Positions 7,087-16,191 of a DNA stretch of 64,000 bases are shown one piece after another. Origin of the DNA: an uncultured Paracoccaceae bacterium. Lineage in GTDB: Bacteria; Pseudomonadota; Alphaproteobacteria; Rhodobacterales; Rhodobacteraceae. The notes beneath the pieces are model-generated. The model did not search any database. It was given only the letters and a program-made list of their open reading frames with translations, and had not been told where the DNA came from. How positions within the stretch are numbered: the stretch's first letter is position 1; every line of letters starts with the position of its first letter. The position numbers and the translations under genes were made by a program. The stretch covers positions 1 to 64,000 of the forward strand of contig CANKZJ010000008.1 of NCBI GenBank assembly GCA_947488605.1, given 5' to 3'.

Positions 7087-8832
7087 ATGGTTAATGTCAC
7101 CATGCGTGCCAAGGGGCGGCGCGCATATTTCCAGCAGGGAACGGTCCTTAAGATTGTCGTGCTGGCAATCCTGACAGCACTGATTGTGTTACCATTGATC
7201 CGCACGGTTGTTTTTACGTTCCAGCCAGAAACAATTGGCGCTTGGGGAGACGTTCTGCGGGGCCGTCTTTCAAAAAACCTATTCTACAAACCATTGGGCA
7301 ATACGTTGCTGATTGGCGGCATTGTATCTGTCGGTTGTGTCTTGCTAGGCGGCTTCCTTGCATGGTTGGTCGTAATGACAAACGTGCCGTTCCGCCGCAC
7401 GATTGGCGTCATGGCAACGTTGCCGTTCATGATCCCGTCCTTTGCTGCGGCCTTGGCTTGGGGATCCTTGTTTCGCAATGACCGTGTCGGGGGCCAGATT
7501 GGCTGGATTCAAGGACTTGGCTTTGACGTTCCCGATTGGCTGGCATGGGGCATGGTCCCAACTTTGATTGTGCTGACTTTGCACTATTTCAGCCTCGCAT
7601 TCACAATTATTGCAGCTGCCCTCGCGACGGTGAATTCAGACTTGGTTGAAGCGGCCCAAATTGCCGGCGCAAAGGGTCGCCGCATTTTGATGGGTATCAT
7701 TCTACCCGTCACAACACCTGCCTTGGTTGCTGCTGGTTCATTGTGTTTCGCGGGCGCAGTTTCGAACTTTGCAACGCCTGCGCTCTTGGGATTGCCTGTT
7801 CGGATGCAAACACTCTCAACACGGCTTTTCGGCATGATCGAAGTTGGACAAGTCGGGCGCGGTTATGTCATTGGAATTTTGCTTGTCATCATATCAGGGG
7901 CGTTTCTTTGGGCGGGTAACCGGTTCATTTCGGGCCGCAGGTCCTATGCAACAATCACAGGCAAAGGCGGTCGTGCGAAGCGGTTTGATCTACGTGCGGC
8001 ACGTTGGCCATTGTTTGGTGTCGCGATGGTATTCTTGCTTGCTTCAACAATCGTACCAATGATTGTGTTGTTTGCATCCAGTTTTGCACCTTCATCAGCG
8101 AAATTGTTTTCTGGCTGGACCGCCCACTACTGGGTCGGGACAAGTGACCCGTCCTTTGCCCAAGGCATTCCCGGCATTATGCATAATTCCGATATTATCC
8201 GCGCCCTCACGATCACACTCGCCTTGGGGGTTTGCGTCGCACTATTGGGGATGATTGTCGGACTGCTCGTGTCTTACACAACTGCGCGCTACCGCGAAGG
8301 TTGGATGTCAGCGGCCATCACGCAGTTCAGTTTCTTGCCACTGCTGGTGCCCGGTATTGCGTTTGGTGCGGCATATATCGCGTATTTAGGGGCGCCAATC
8401 GGGCCATTTCCCGCGCTTTACGGCACGTTTGCCCTGCTCGTGATTGCTGGCACCGCATACTTATTGCCCTTCTCTGTTCAGACAGGCCGCGCTGTCATCC
8501 AACAAGTGAGTGGTGAGTTGGAGGAAAGCGCGCGCATCACGGGTGCTGGTTTCATCCGTCGATTGGCCGCCATTACCGTACCCCTTGCAATTCGCGGCTT
8601 AACGGCTGGCGGCATACTGATCTTCGTAAAAATCGTGCGTGATCTGTCCCTTGTTGTGCTGCTGTTCACACCCACAATGCCGGTCATGTCCGTACTTGCT
8701 TATCGCTATGCTTCAGAAGGGTTCGCGCAATTCGCCAATGCGATCACTGTCGTCATTCTCGTCATTTCAATCGTCGCCACGCTTCTCGCCAGCCGCCTGC
8801 AGGCAAAATCGCAACCGTGGCTAAAGGACTAG
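7087..8832 (+). CDS. ABC transporter permease, fused double domain (FbpB-type)
   Basis: The 581-residue inner-membrane protein carries two permease halves of about 250-270 residues, each with six or so predicted helices and an EAA loop: VEAAQIAGAKGRRILMGIILP (about 180-200) and LEESARITGAGFIRRLAAITVP (about 475-500). Fused permeases like this belong with iron(III)/phosphonate/sugar-phosphate-type importers and use one ATPase dimer. AAAGGA precedes ATG by 9 bases. It is followed after 6 bases by the ATPase. Confidence 0.9.
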   Translation: MVNVTMRAKGRRAYFQQGTVLKIVVLAILTALIVLPLIRTVVFTFQPETIGAWGDVLRGRLSKNLFYKPLGNTLLIGGIVSVGCVLLGGFLAWLVVMTNVPFRRTIGVMATLPFMIPSFAAALAWGSLFRNDRVGGQIGWIQGLGFDVPDWLAWGMVPTLIVLTLHYFSLAFTIIAAALATVNSDLVEAAQIAGAKGRRILMGIILPVTTPALVAAGSLCFAGAVSNFATPALLGLPVRMQTLSTRLFGMIEVGQVGRGYVIGILLVIISGAFLWAGNRFISGRRSYATITGKGGRAKRFDLRAARWPLFGVAMVFLLASTIVPMIVLFASSFAPSSAKLFSGWTAHYWVGTSDPSFAQGIPGIMHNSDIIRALTITLALGVCVALLGMIVGLLVSYTTARYREGWMSAAITQFSFLPLLVPGIAFGAAYIAYLGAPIGPFPALYGTFALLVIAGTAYLLPFSVQTGRAVIQQVSGELEESARITGAGFIRRLAAITVPLAIRGLTAGGILIFVKIVRDLSLVVLLFTPTMPVMSVLAYRYASEGFAQFANAITVVILVISIVATLLASRLQAKSQPWLKD

Positions 8833-8838
8833 AGACCC

Positions 8839-9897
8839 ATGCTAGAGATCAAAAACCTTACCAAACGCTTTGGAGATTTCGAAGCCGTCAAAGACATCTC
8901 GCTCTGTGTTCCTGATGGTGCATTTCTCGTGTTACTTGGGCCATCTGGGTGCGGGAAAAGCACACTTCTTCGGGTGCTTGCCGGATTGGAACACGCTTCT
9001 GAGGGCCAAATTATCTTTGATGACCAGATAGTGTCGGATGGCCAAAAAAACTGGTCTGTCGACCCGGCCAAACGCAATTCAGGTCTCGTGTTTCAGTCTT
9101 ATGCGCTTTGGCCGCATATGTCTGTGCGGGGCAATGTGGAATGGCCACTTAAGGTTATGAATATGCCAGCCGCAGAACGCAAAACGCGCACCGATGAGGT
9201 GCTTAACCTGCTTGATATCCATGCTCTTGCGGATCGGTATCCAAACGAAATCTCTGGCGGTCAGCAACAACGTGTCGCTATCGCACGTACAATTGCACCA
9301 AAGCCCGGCGTCTTGTTGTTTGATGAACCGCTCTCAAATCTAGATGCAAAACTGCGGGTTGAGATGCGCACAGAACTGATGCGTTTGCACCGCACCACGG
9401 GGGCCACGACTGTTTACGTCACGCACGACCAGATTGAGGCCATGACAATGGCCACTCATGTCGCTGTTATCAACGAAGGCCGTGTGCAACAATTTGGTGC
9501 ACCGAGCGATCTGATCGACCACCCCGAAACTGCATTTGTTGCAACATTCGTGGGAACCCCACCTAACAACATTATCCCTGTCACAAAGTCGGATGAGGGA
9601 TACGCACTTGCTGGTCACCAGATGCCTGTAGAACCACCTAGCGACGATTGCCTTGCGATGTATCGCGCTGAGACTTTGAAACTGGTTAACACCAAATCAT
9701 CACGCAGCTTGCCTATGGAATTGGTCGAGGTCAGTGCAATTGCCGGGCGCACAATGGTCACCGGATTGTCGGACACTTTGCGTCTCACAGCCATTGTAGA
9801 TCGCGCCGAAAATATAAGGATAGGCGATACCATTCAGTTTGAACTTCCCAAGGCTCCGCAGTGTTGGTTTGCCCACAGCGGCGAGAGGATCGGCTGA
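8839..9897 (+). CDS. ABC transporter ATP-binding protein (FbpC/PotA-like)
   Basis: The 352-residue ATPase has Walker A GPSGCGKST, signature SGGQQQR, Walker B VLLFDEPLSNLD and switch His in YVTHDQ. It has a C-terminal TOBE-like extension (about 235-350), typical of the CUT/iron(III) import ATPases. It couples ATP hydrolysis to the double permease. Its TGA overlaps the ATG of the phosphatase gene (TGATG), so the two are translationally linked. Confidence 0.9.
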   Translation: MLEIKNLTKRFGDFEAVKDISLCVPDGAFLVLLGPSGCGKSTLLRVLAGLEHASEGQIIFDDQIVSDGQKNWSVDPAKRNSGLVFQSYALWPHMSVRGNVEWPLKVMNMPAAERKTRTDEVLNLLDIHALADRYPNEISGGQQQRVAIARTIAPKPGVLLFDEPLSNLDAKLRVEMRTELMRLHRTTGATTVYVTHDQIEAMTMATHVAVINEGRVQQFGAPSDLIDHPETAFVATFVGTPPNNIIPVTKSDEGYALAGHQMPVEPPSDDCLAMYRAETLKLVNTKSSRSLPMELVEVSAIAGRTMVTGLSDTLRLTAIVDRAENIRIGDTIQFELPKAPQCWFAHSGERIG

Positions 9898-10502
9898 TGC
9901 GGTTACTTCTTGTGCGACATGGCCAATCTGAATGGAATGCCACTCATCGGTTGCAGGGTCAGGCTGACATTGCGCTGTCGGCGATCGGGCGCGATCAGGC
10001 CGACGCACTTCGGTCGACTATTGACGAAATAGGCCCATGCCGTGCCATATCATCCGACCTAAAACGAGTCCGCGATACGGCCACGCGCATTGGGGCACCG
10101 GACGCCGTTCCCAGTATGCGATTGCGGGAAATAGACGTCGGTGATTGGACAGGCCGCACAACCAGCGACATCATCGCCGAAGATGAAAATGCCTATCTGG
10201 CGTGGCGCGCGGGCACAGGAACACCACCCGGTGGTGAACCGTGGTCAGACTTCGCCGACAGGGTTTGTGCAGTGATCAAACAGGAGGCCGAAGCACCATG
10301 CGCAAACCTGTTGGTCGTTTGTCATGGGGGCGTCATTCGCGGCATTCTGCAACGTTTTCTGAACCTACAACCCGCCAGCATCATTCCTGTCGCCCCTGCC
10401 AGTCTGACCGCCATTCGTCTGGCCAATGACGCCGGAAAGCCCAACCGGTTGGAACTTTTTAATTATCGCCCAATCAGCCTCGATTTTGAGGCCCCTGATT
10501 GA
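9897..10502 (+). CDS. Histidine phosphatase (phosphoglycerate-mutase-like) family protein
   Basis: The 201-residue cytoplasmic protein has the RHG motif with the phospho-accepting His (LLLVRHGQSEWN, residues 3-14), a second catalytic His in VVCHGGVIRGIL, and an acidic/Arg core (SDLKRVRDTA, LREIDVGDWTG). The family removes phosphate from sugar phosphates, nucleotides and other phosphoesters. The ATG overlaps the stop of the ATPase gene. That placement suggests it dephosphorylates the imported compound after uptake; this is inferred from the operon only. Confidence 0.85.
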   Translation: MRLLLVRHGQSEWNATHRLQGQADIALSAIGRDQADALRSTIDEIGPCRAISSDLKRVRDTATRIGAPDAVPSMRLREIDVGDWTGRTTSDIIAEDENAYLAWRAGTGTPPGGEPWSDFADRVCAVIKQEAEAPCANLLVVCHGGVIRGILQRFLNLQPASIIPVAPASLTAIRLANDAGKPNRLELFNYRPISLDFEAPD

Positions 10503-11407
10503 TGTTACTGGATATTGGGTTTCTCGTCGTAGGTTGCGGCCTATTGTTCTTGGGTGGGGACTGGTTGGTTGACGGTGTGTCTTGTCTTTCAAAACGCCTG
10601 AAAGTCTCGCCCATACTAATCGCCTTTGTCCTTGTGGGCTTTGGGACTTCGGCGCCAGAATTGTTTGTCGCCATTGATGCGGTCCTATCAGACGTACCTG
10701 ATATCGCGATGGGGAACATCGTGGGCAGCAACATTGCGAACCTGTTATTGGTTCTGGCGTTGACGGCCATCATTTCGCCGCTGGTTGTTGACCCCGAAAC
10801 GCTACGTATCGATGGCGGCGTTATATTGGCAGGTGCTGTGGCACTGTGGGGTGTTACGCTGGACGGTGTCGTGTCCCGGTTGGATGCAGTACTTCTGATC
10901 ATAGGCATGGTGAGCTACCTGCTGATGCGCTGGCACAGTCTTCAAGAAGATCTGGATGACAATAATGAGCAACCGATCAGCAAGGCTATCTTACTTGCCG
11001 TGTTGGTGCTTGCGGCCTTGCCGTTAGGCGCAAATCTATTTGTAAACGGGGCAAGCAATATTGCTGCCGAATTGGGCGTGTCTGAGGCAATCATTGGCCT
11101 CACGATTGTGGCCCTTGGCACCTCATTGCCTGAAATCGCAGTATCGATAGTGGCTGCTCTACGGCGTGAATGTTCAATGGTTTTAGGTGGTATTCTCGGA
11201 AGCAATGTCTTCAACGGGACCATCGTTTTGGGCGGTGCCGCATTGTTTAGACCAATCGTCGTGGCAGACCCATTTCTTACCGTATGGATACCCATAATGA
11301 TCGCCGTTTCTGTCCTTGCACTTATACTGCTTCGAACCGGCCACTTACTCACGCGTCCCGAAGGTTTCGCCATGCTGGCAGTTTATCTTGGGATCTTTAT
11401 CTTTTAG
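10502..11407 (+). CDS. Calcium/sodium antiporter (CaCA family, YrbG-like)
   Basis: This 301-residue membrane protein contains the two alpha-repeats of the cation/Ca2+ exchanger superfamily: GFGTSAPELFVAIDA with GNIVGSNIANLLLVLAL, and ALGTSLPEIAVSIVAAL with GGILGSNVFNGTIVLGG. About ten hydrophobic helices are expected. It exchanges Na+ (or H+) for Ca2+ across the inner membrane. Its ATG overlaps the TGA of the phosphatase gene (TGATG), which places it as the last gene of the transport operon. Its link with organophosphate uptake is unclear; release of calcium-phosphate complexes is one idea. Confidence 0.88.
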   Translation: MLLDIGFLVVGCGLLFLGGDWLVDGVSCLSKRLKVSPILIAFVLVGFGTSAPELFVAIDAVLSDVPDIAMGNIVGSNIANLLLVLALTAIISPLVVDPETLRIDGGVILAGAVALWGVTLDGVVSRLDAVLLIIGMVSYLLMRWHSLQEDLDDNNEQPISKAILLAVLVLAALPLGANLFVNGASNIAAELGVSEAIIGLTIVALGTSLPEIAVSIVAALRRECSMVLGGILGSNVFNGTIVLGGAALFRPIVVADPFLTVWIPIMIAVSVLALILLRTGHLLTRPEGFAMLAVYLGIFIF

Positions 11408-11820
11408 TCCGTCGGCATGCGTATCACCAAATGCCTGCCGCGTGATTTGTGCTTGCCTTTCGGAACCCAAATGATGGCACTTGAACGATTAGGCTGGTCG
11501 GTTCGACCAATACTGACCGACGGAATAGCAAACTTTTAAGCGCTACGTCAGACCTGCAACTTTGTCTCGCATAGCTGACATCAGTTCTGATCACATCGAA
11601 TGTCCGATGTTTGCCCTTTCGACGTCGCTGATATGCGTTCGTACACAAGTGAAATGTGCCTGACAACCAAATACCATCTTGCGATTTGGGTTTCTCGAAG
11701 TTTGATGAAACAGTATCCCGGTCGAGCTCCCGCAGCCAGGATAAACGCCATCCAATCAATCATCCAGCTGACGACAGTGACATGTCGCCGAGCTTGTCTT
11801 TGGTTTTGGGGGAGAGTGTT
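11408..11820. other. 413-base region without a recognisable gene
   Basis: Between the antiporter and the convergent LysR gene there is no open frame with convincing protein character. The 111-codon minus frame here resembles nothing I know and has no ribosome site. No tRNA-like fold or strong terminator is apparent. Composition is lower in GC than the flanks. It may be a remnant of a decayed gene. Confidence 0.4.
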
Positions 11821-12714
11821 TCAGCCTTGCCCGCGGTCCCTTGTCCGGCGCTCCCTGTTTCCGGAAGCAGTCATATACTGGTCATGCAGAATATTCATCA
11901 GTTTGCGATATGCTGTGCGGTGCCGGTTGCGTAAATTGACACCGGCAAAGACCGGTTGCGGAATGATCGGGGCATCCACAACAAGCTGACAGATTCCTGA
12001 CGCCACCAATGCTTCTGCGGAATGACGCAGCACATATGCGCTCCCTGATAGCGACGTCAGCAAATCAACCATTGCAGCGTTTTGGCCGATTGAAAGGGCA
12101 ACATGTGTGAGCTCTGGCAAGTAGTCCGCATGGGCATGTGCGAAGGCCGCTGAGTAGTTCCCAAAGATATAATTGTCGCGGCTTACACCCGACAACTTCG
12201 CGGTTTCGGTGGAAACGAGGACATAATTAACCTCCCCCAGCTTCTCGAAATAAAGATCGGGCTGCGTGATCGGACTGTACAAGACTGATACATCTTGGCG
12301 CCCTGAAATCAGATCGGAACACATTTGACCTGAATAATCAGCCTCAAAAAAGAAGGCGGTATCCGGCAATAGACCGCGAAATTGGCGAATTAGACGCTCA
12401 ATTTCGACGCCAACCAGATCATGCTGGAGACCTATGCGCATGGTGACACCCGCCAATGCCGTATCACGCGTAGCGTTCAGTGCTGTCACCCAATCATGGC
12501 GCAAGCTGCGGGCATGTGGCTCAAACCGCAAACCATGTGTCGTCAACGAAGTCCCAGAGCGGGATCTTTGGAACAATTTAACGCCTATCCGCGCCTCCAG
12601 CGCTTTAATGCGGCTGGACACGGTCGACTGGGTAACACCCAGCCGTTCGGCGCTTTGGTTGAAGCTCTTTGTTTCGCAAAGGTCCAAGAAAGTATCAATC
12701 AGTTCAATCTGCAT
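11821..12714 (-). CDS. LysR-family transcriptional regulator, divergent from mttB-like gene
   Basis: The 297-residue protein has the LysR winged helix at residues 1-65 (FLDLCETKSFNQSAERLGVTQSTVSSRIKALEARIGVKLFQR) and an effector-binding domain after it. I use ATG 12714 (MQIELID) rather than the upstream GTG at 12723, because LysR proteins normally begin right before the first helix. It is transcribed away from the methyltransferase gene; a T-N11-A palindrome lies between them, so it probably controls that operon and itself. The inducer may be a methylated amine or betaine, by context. Confidence 0.85.
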   Translation of the reverse strand: MQIELIDTFLDLCETKSFNQSAERLGVTQSTVSSRIKALEARIGVKLFQRSRSGTSLTTHGLRFEPHARSLRHDWVTALNATRDTALAGVTMRIGLQHDLVGVEIERLIRQFRGLLPDTAFFFEADYSGQMCSDLISGRQDVSVLYSPITQPDLYFEKLGEVNYVLVSTETAKLSGVSRDNYIFGNYSAAFAHAHADYLPELTHVALSIGQNAAMVDLLTSLSGSAYVLRHSAEALVASGICQLVVDAPIIPQPVFAGVNLRNRHRTAYRKLMNILHDQYMTASGNRERRTRDRGQG

Positions 12715-12732
12715 GAATGCCACTCTGCACTA

Positions 12733-12747
12733 ATCGGAAAATCCGAT
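12733..12747. promoter_or_regulatory. LysR-type T-N11-A box
   Basis: ATCGGA-AAA-TCCGAT is a perfect palindrome and fits the LysR consensus T-N11-A (T12734, A12746). It sits between the divergent LysR gene and the MttB-family gene, 19 bases from the LysR start, as expected for the autoregulatory/activation site. Confidence 0.6.
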
Positions 12748-12823
12748 CAATAATAAGCGGATTGCTAGATTGAACGCGGCGTCCTCTTTGCGAATACTCA
12801 GATATGCGAGCGGAGGTCGAACT

Positions 12824-14362
12824 ATGTCAGATGTGAAACGAAAATCATCGCGAAGCGGCGGACGGGCGGCGCGTGTCGCTTTGCGCAGCGCACCGTTGGC
12901 CGAAAACGTCAGGCCGGTCCGCCCCGGAATGCCCGGTGGGCGGTACAAGCCGTTAGCCGACGAAGATGTCTTGCGTATCCATGCCTCAGCACTTGATGCT
13001 CTTGAGCAGATTGGCCTCTCGCAAGCGCCGCCTTCGGGCATTGACGTCATGACCAAGGCTGGTGCGATCCTTGGCGATGATGGCCGCCTCAGGTTCCCCC
13101 GGGCGTTGGTCGAAGACATGTTGGCCAAGGCATCCCGCAATATCACGCTGCATGGACGCGATCCCAAATATGACATGCATCTGACAGGATCGAACGTTCA
13201 TTTTGGAACGGCGGGCGCCGCCGTGCATGTCGTCGACGTCGAGACGAATACGTACCGCGAAAGTACGGCCCAAGACCTGCATGACGCGGCTCGCATCACC
13301 CATGCGCTGGACAATGTGCATTTCTTCCAACGCGCGATGGTGGCACGTGACATCACGGACAACCTCGAAATGGACCTCAATACGGTCTATGCGAGCTGCG
13401 CCGGGACGACCAAACATATCGGCACGTCGTTCAGTGAGCCCGAACATGTCGCCCCGTGCATCGAGATGTTGCACCGCATCGCGGGCGGCGAGGCTAAATG
13501 GCGCGAACGTCCCTTCATGTCGAACTCGAACTGTTTTGTTGTGCCACCTATGAAATTCGCCGAGGAAAGCTGCATTGCGATGGAGGCGTGCATCCGTGCA
13601 GGCATGCCGGTGTTGTTGCTTTCTGCCGGGCAGGCGGGTGCGACCGCACCTGCGCCAATTGCGCTGGCGATCGTACAGGCCGTCGCGGAATGCCTTGCGG
13701 GTGTTGTCTATGTCAACGCCATGGCACCGGGTCATCCGGCGGTCTTTGGCACGTGGCCGTTTGTGTCTGACCTACGCACGGGCGCGATGTCAGGCGGTTC
13801 AGCCGAGCAAGCCTTGCTGACAGCAGGCTGCGCACAGATGCACCGGTTCTACGATCTACCCGGCGGGGCAGCAGCGGGTATTTCAGATTCGAAGTTACCC
13901 GACATGCAAGCGGGCTGGGAAACCGGAATGACCAACGCATTGGCGGGGTTGTCTGGCTTGAACATGGTCTACGAGGCCGCAGGAATGCATGCGTCATTGC
14001 TGGGTTTCTGTCTTGAATCCCTGGTTTTGGGGGACGATGTGCTTGGCCAAGTCATGCGCATGGTTCGTGGCATCGACGTGACCGAGGACAGCACATCAAT
14101 TGAATCCATGAAGGCAGTCTGCCTTGGTGGCCCCGGTCATTATCTGGGATCAGAACAAACGCTGGAATTGATGCAGACCGAATACATCTATCCAACCTTG
14201 GGCAACCGTATGAGCCCGAAAGAATGGAACGAAGCAGATCGGCCAATTCTGATTGATAAGGCTATTGCGCGAAAGAACCAAATTCTCGAAGAAGCGCAGA
14301 TTCAGTTTGATCCCTCCTTTGATGCGGCGATCCGCAAAGACTATAACATCTACTTCAAGTAA
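12824..14362 (+). CDS. MttB-superfamily (trimethylamine methyltransferase-like) protein, no pyrrolysine
   Basis: The 512-residue protein matches the COG5598 trimethylamine/betaine methyltransferase barrel: basic N-terminus (KRKSSRSGGRAARVALR), RPGMPGGRYKPL, GTAGAAVHVVD, NSNCFVVPPMKFAEES and GGSAEQALLTAG. The frame has no internal TAG, so it belongs to the non-pyrrolysine group, whose characterised members demethylate glycine betaine, proline betaine or carnitine onto a corrinoid protein. GGAGG lies 8 bases before ATG 12824; the in-frame upstream TTG is less likely. No corrinoid protein or reactivase gene is in the window. The substrate is therefore open. Confidence 0.85.
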   Translation: MSDVKRKSSRSGGRAARVALRSAPLAENVRPVRPGMPGGRYKPLADEDVLRIHASALDALEQIGLSQAPPSGIDVMTKAGAILGDDGRLRFPRALVEDMLAKASRNITLHGRDPKYDMHLTGSNVHFGTAGAAVHVVDVETNTYRESTAQDLHDAARITHALDNVHFFQRAMVARDITDNLEMDLNTVYASCAGTTKHIGTSFSEPEHVAPCIEMLHRIAGGEAKWRERPFMSNSNCFVVPPMKFAEESCIAMEACIRAGMPVLLLSAGQAGATAPAPIALAIVQAVAECLAGVVYVNAMAPGHPAVFGTWPFVSDLRTGAMSGGSAEQALLTAGCAQMHRFYDLPGGAAAGISDSKLPDMQAGWETGMTNALAGLSGLNMVYEAAGMHASLLGFCLESLVLGDDVLGQVMRMVRGIDVTEDSTSIESMKAVCLGGPGHYLGSEQTLELMQTEYIYPTLGNRMSPKEWNEADRPILIDKAIARKNQILEEAQIQFDPSFDAAIRKDYNIYFK

Positions 14363-14371
14363 GGACGCGTC

Positions 14372-15271
14372 ATGCACTACGGCTACATCGGGCAAGGCAA
14401 TCTGGGCGCGAACTGTGCAGCATGTCTGCTGCGGGCCGGTTTAGACGTCACAGTCACGGATATTGATCGCAATGCCGCGGCAACGTCGCTCGCGGCTGGT
14501 GCCACTTGGGCAGATACACCCCAAGAGCTTGCAGCGAATGTGGATCACGTGATCACATGCCTGCCGTCGCCAGCGGTTTCCGAGGCCGTATCAGCGCAAA
14601 TGCTGCCGTCCATGCGAGAGGGCGCACATTGGATTGAGATGTCGACGCTTGGCCGCGACGAGGTTTTAGCGTTCTCCAAGTCGGCTGCGCTGCATGATGT
14701 GCGGATGATGGAATTGCCAGTGACCGGCGGTGTCCACCTTGCGGCGCAGGGGAACATTACGATGCTTGCAGGCGGTGACAAGGACATGTTCGACCTGCAT
14801 CTGCCCGCCTTAAAGGCGATGGGTGATCAGGTGTTTCACATGGGCCCCTTGGGGTCTGCATCGGTCATCAAGGTGATCACCAATATGCTGGCATTCATTC
14901 ACCTCAAAGCCTGTGGTGAGGCGCTGATGCTGGCCAAACGTGGTGGGCTTGATCTGTCGCAGGCATGGCATGCGATCAAGGCATCGTCTGGTACGTCATT
15001 TGTTCATGAAACCGAAGGCGCTTTGGTTTTGAACGGATCTTATGATGTGGCGTTCAATATTGACCTTGCGTTGAAAGACCTCGGGTTTGCGATGGGATTT
15101 GGCAGGGAGTTTGAAGTCCCGCTCGACCTCGCGGCAGCCACCGAGCAGACATATGTTGCAGCCCGCACCGCTTACGGTGGCGATGCGCAATCGCCCATGA
15201 TCGTGAAATTGCTCGAAGACCTGCTTGAGACTGATTTGCGCGCCGAAGGCTTTCCCGAACGGCTGACCTAA
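14372..15271 (+). CDS. NAD(P)-dependent beta-hydroxyacid dehydrogenase (3-hydroxyisobutyrate type)
   Basis: The 299-residue enzyme has the Rossmann motif GYIGQGNLGANCA at the N-terminus, the substrate segment ELPVTGGVHLAAQGNITMLAGG near residue 115-135, and the conserved catalytic lysine in SVIKVITNM. This family oxidises beta-hydroxy acids (3-hydroxyisobutyrate, tartronate semialdehyde, glyoxylate reductase types). It follows the MttB-family gene by 9 bases and is probably co-transcribed, so it may act on the carbon skeleton left after demethylation. Its stop overlaps that of the convergent hydrolase by 4 bases. Confidence 0.85.
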   Translation: MHYGYIGQGNLGANCAACLLRAGLDVTVTDIDRNAAATSLAAGATWADTPQELAANVDHVITCLPSPAVSEAVSAQMLPSMREGAHWIEMSTLGRDEVLAFSKSAALHDVRMMELPVTGGVHLAAQGNITMLAGGDKDMFDLHLPALKAMGDQVFHMGPLGSASVIKVITNMLAFIHLKACGEALMLAKRGGLDLSQAWHAIKASSGTSFVHETEGALVLNGSYDVAFNIDLALKDLGFAMGFGREFEVPLDLAAATEQTYVAARTAYGGDAQSPMIVKLLEDLLETDLRAEGFPERLT

Positions 15272-16191
15272 GCTTTTGCGCTGTGTTCCGCAAAGAACGG
15301 CAACCATGCCGCCAGCACGTCTTTGGGATGTTCTTCAGCCAGATAATGCCCCCCGGGAAGTGCACGGCCCTGCACATTCACTGCCCGCTCTCTCCACAGT
15401 TTGAGGCAATCAAAATGCGCCTCAATCGCACCGTCCATGCCCCATAGGGCAAGCAACGGCATCGACAGCAGAGAGGTATCAGCGTCGTCATGCGCAATGT
15501 CGATCGTTGCCGCTGCGCGGTAGTCTTCGCATGCGCCGTGGATCGCGGCGGGGGTCACAAAACAGGTAAGGTACTCATCCAACGCTTGCTGCAAGAATGG
15601 CGAAAGGCCAGCTTTCCCAGCGCCGCATTTGTGCAGCCAGTAATAGGCAGGGTCGGCCTCAATCAGCCGCTCGGGGAATGGATGCGGCAGTGTCAGCCAG
15701 TACCAATGCCAATATGTATGCGCAAAGCCGCTATCCGCGTCCCGGTACATCTCGCGTGTTGGGGCGATGTCCAATGTGGATAGGGCGATCACACGGTCAG
15801 GGTGATCTGCTGCCAGCCGGTGTGCGACGCGACCGCCGCGATCATGTGCGCCGATCAAGAAACGCTCATGCCCCAGATCATCCATCAGCTGCAACACATC
15901 ACCTGCCATAGCACGCTTGGAGTAGGGCGCGTGCTGACTGTCTGTTGCGGGCTTCAAAGATCGGCCATATCCGCGCAGATCAGGGCAGATGACTTGATAT
16001 GTCTTTGCAAGTTCAGGCGCCACCGCGTGCCACATCGCAGAGGTCTGAGGGTATCCATGCAACAGCAAAAGCGGCGGTCCGCTGCCGGCGATACGGTAGA
16101 AAACCGGGCCGTCCGCAGTTTGAAAAATGCGCTCTTCAAAGCCTTCGAAAAAGGTCGCTGCGGGTACAGCTGATTGCGCCCCCGGATGCAT
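15268..16191 (-). CDS. Fluoroacetate-dehalogenase-like alpha/beta hydrolase
   Basis: The 307-residue hydrolase has HGYPQTSAMW (oxyanion loop), DLRGYGRS, nucleophile Asp in GAHDRGGR (about D117), acid Asp in TLDIAPT (about D141) and His in PGGHYLAE (about H282). The two Arg of DRGGR, the His-Trp pair in YWHWY (about 162-163) and the Tyr of CEDYRA (about 224) correspond to the carboxylate- and fluoride-binding residues of bacterial fluoroacetate dehalogenases. Haloacetate is thus a credible substrate, though epoxide hydrolases are near relatives. ATG 16191 overlaps the previous stop (TAATG), coupling it to the end of the GTPase operon. Confidence 0.82.
   Translation of the reverse strand: MHPGAQSAVPAATFFEGFEERIFQTADGPVFYRIAGSGPPLLLLHGYPQTSAMWHAVAPELAKTYQVICPDLRGYGRSLKPATDSQHAPYSKRAMAGDVLQLMDDLGHERFLIGAHDRGGRVAHRLAADHPDRVIALSTLDIAPTREMYRDADSGFAHTYWHWYWLTLPHPFPERLIEADPAYYWLHKCGAGKAGLSPFLQQALDEYLTCFVTPAAIHGACEDYRAAATIDIAHDDADTSLLSMPLLALWGMDGAIEAHFDCLKLWRERAVNVQGRALPGGHYLAEEHPKDVLAAWLPFFAEHSAKA

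Noticed and set aside
11424-11759. 111-codon minus-strand frame in the gap after the antiporter
   Set aside because: No known similarity, no ribosome site, composition not protein-like.
12824-14362. Pyrrolysine-containing trimethylamine methyltransferase
   Set aside because: The frame has no internal amber codon and no pyl genes are present, so it is a non-pyrrolysine family member.
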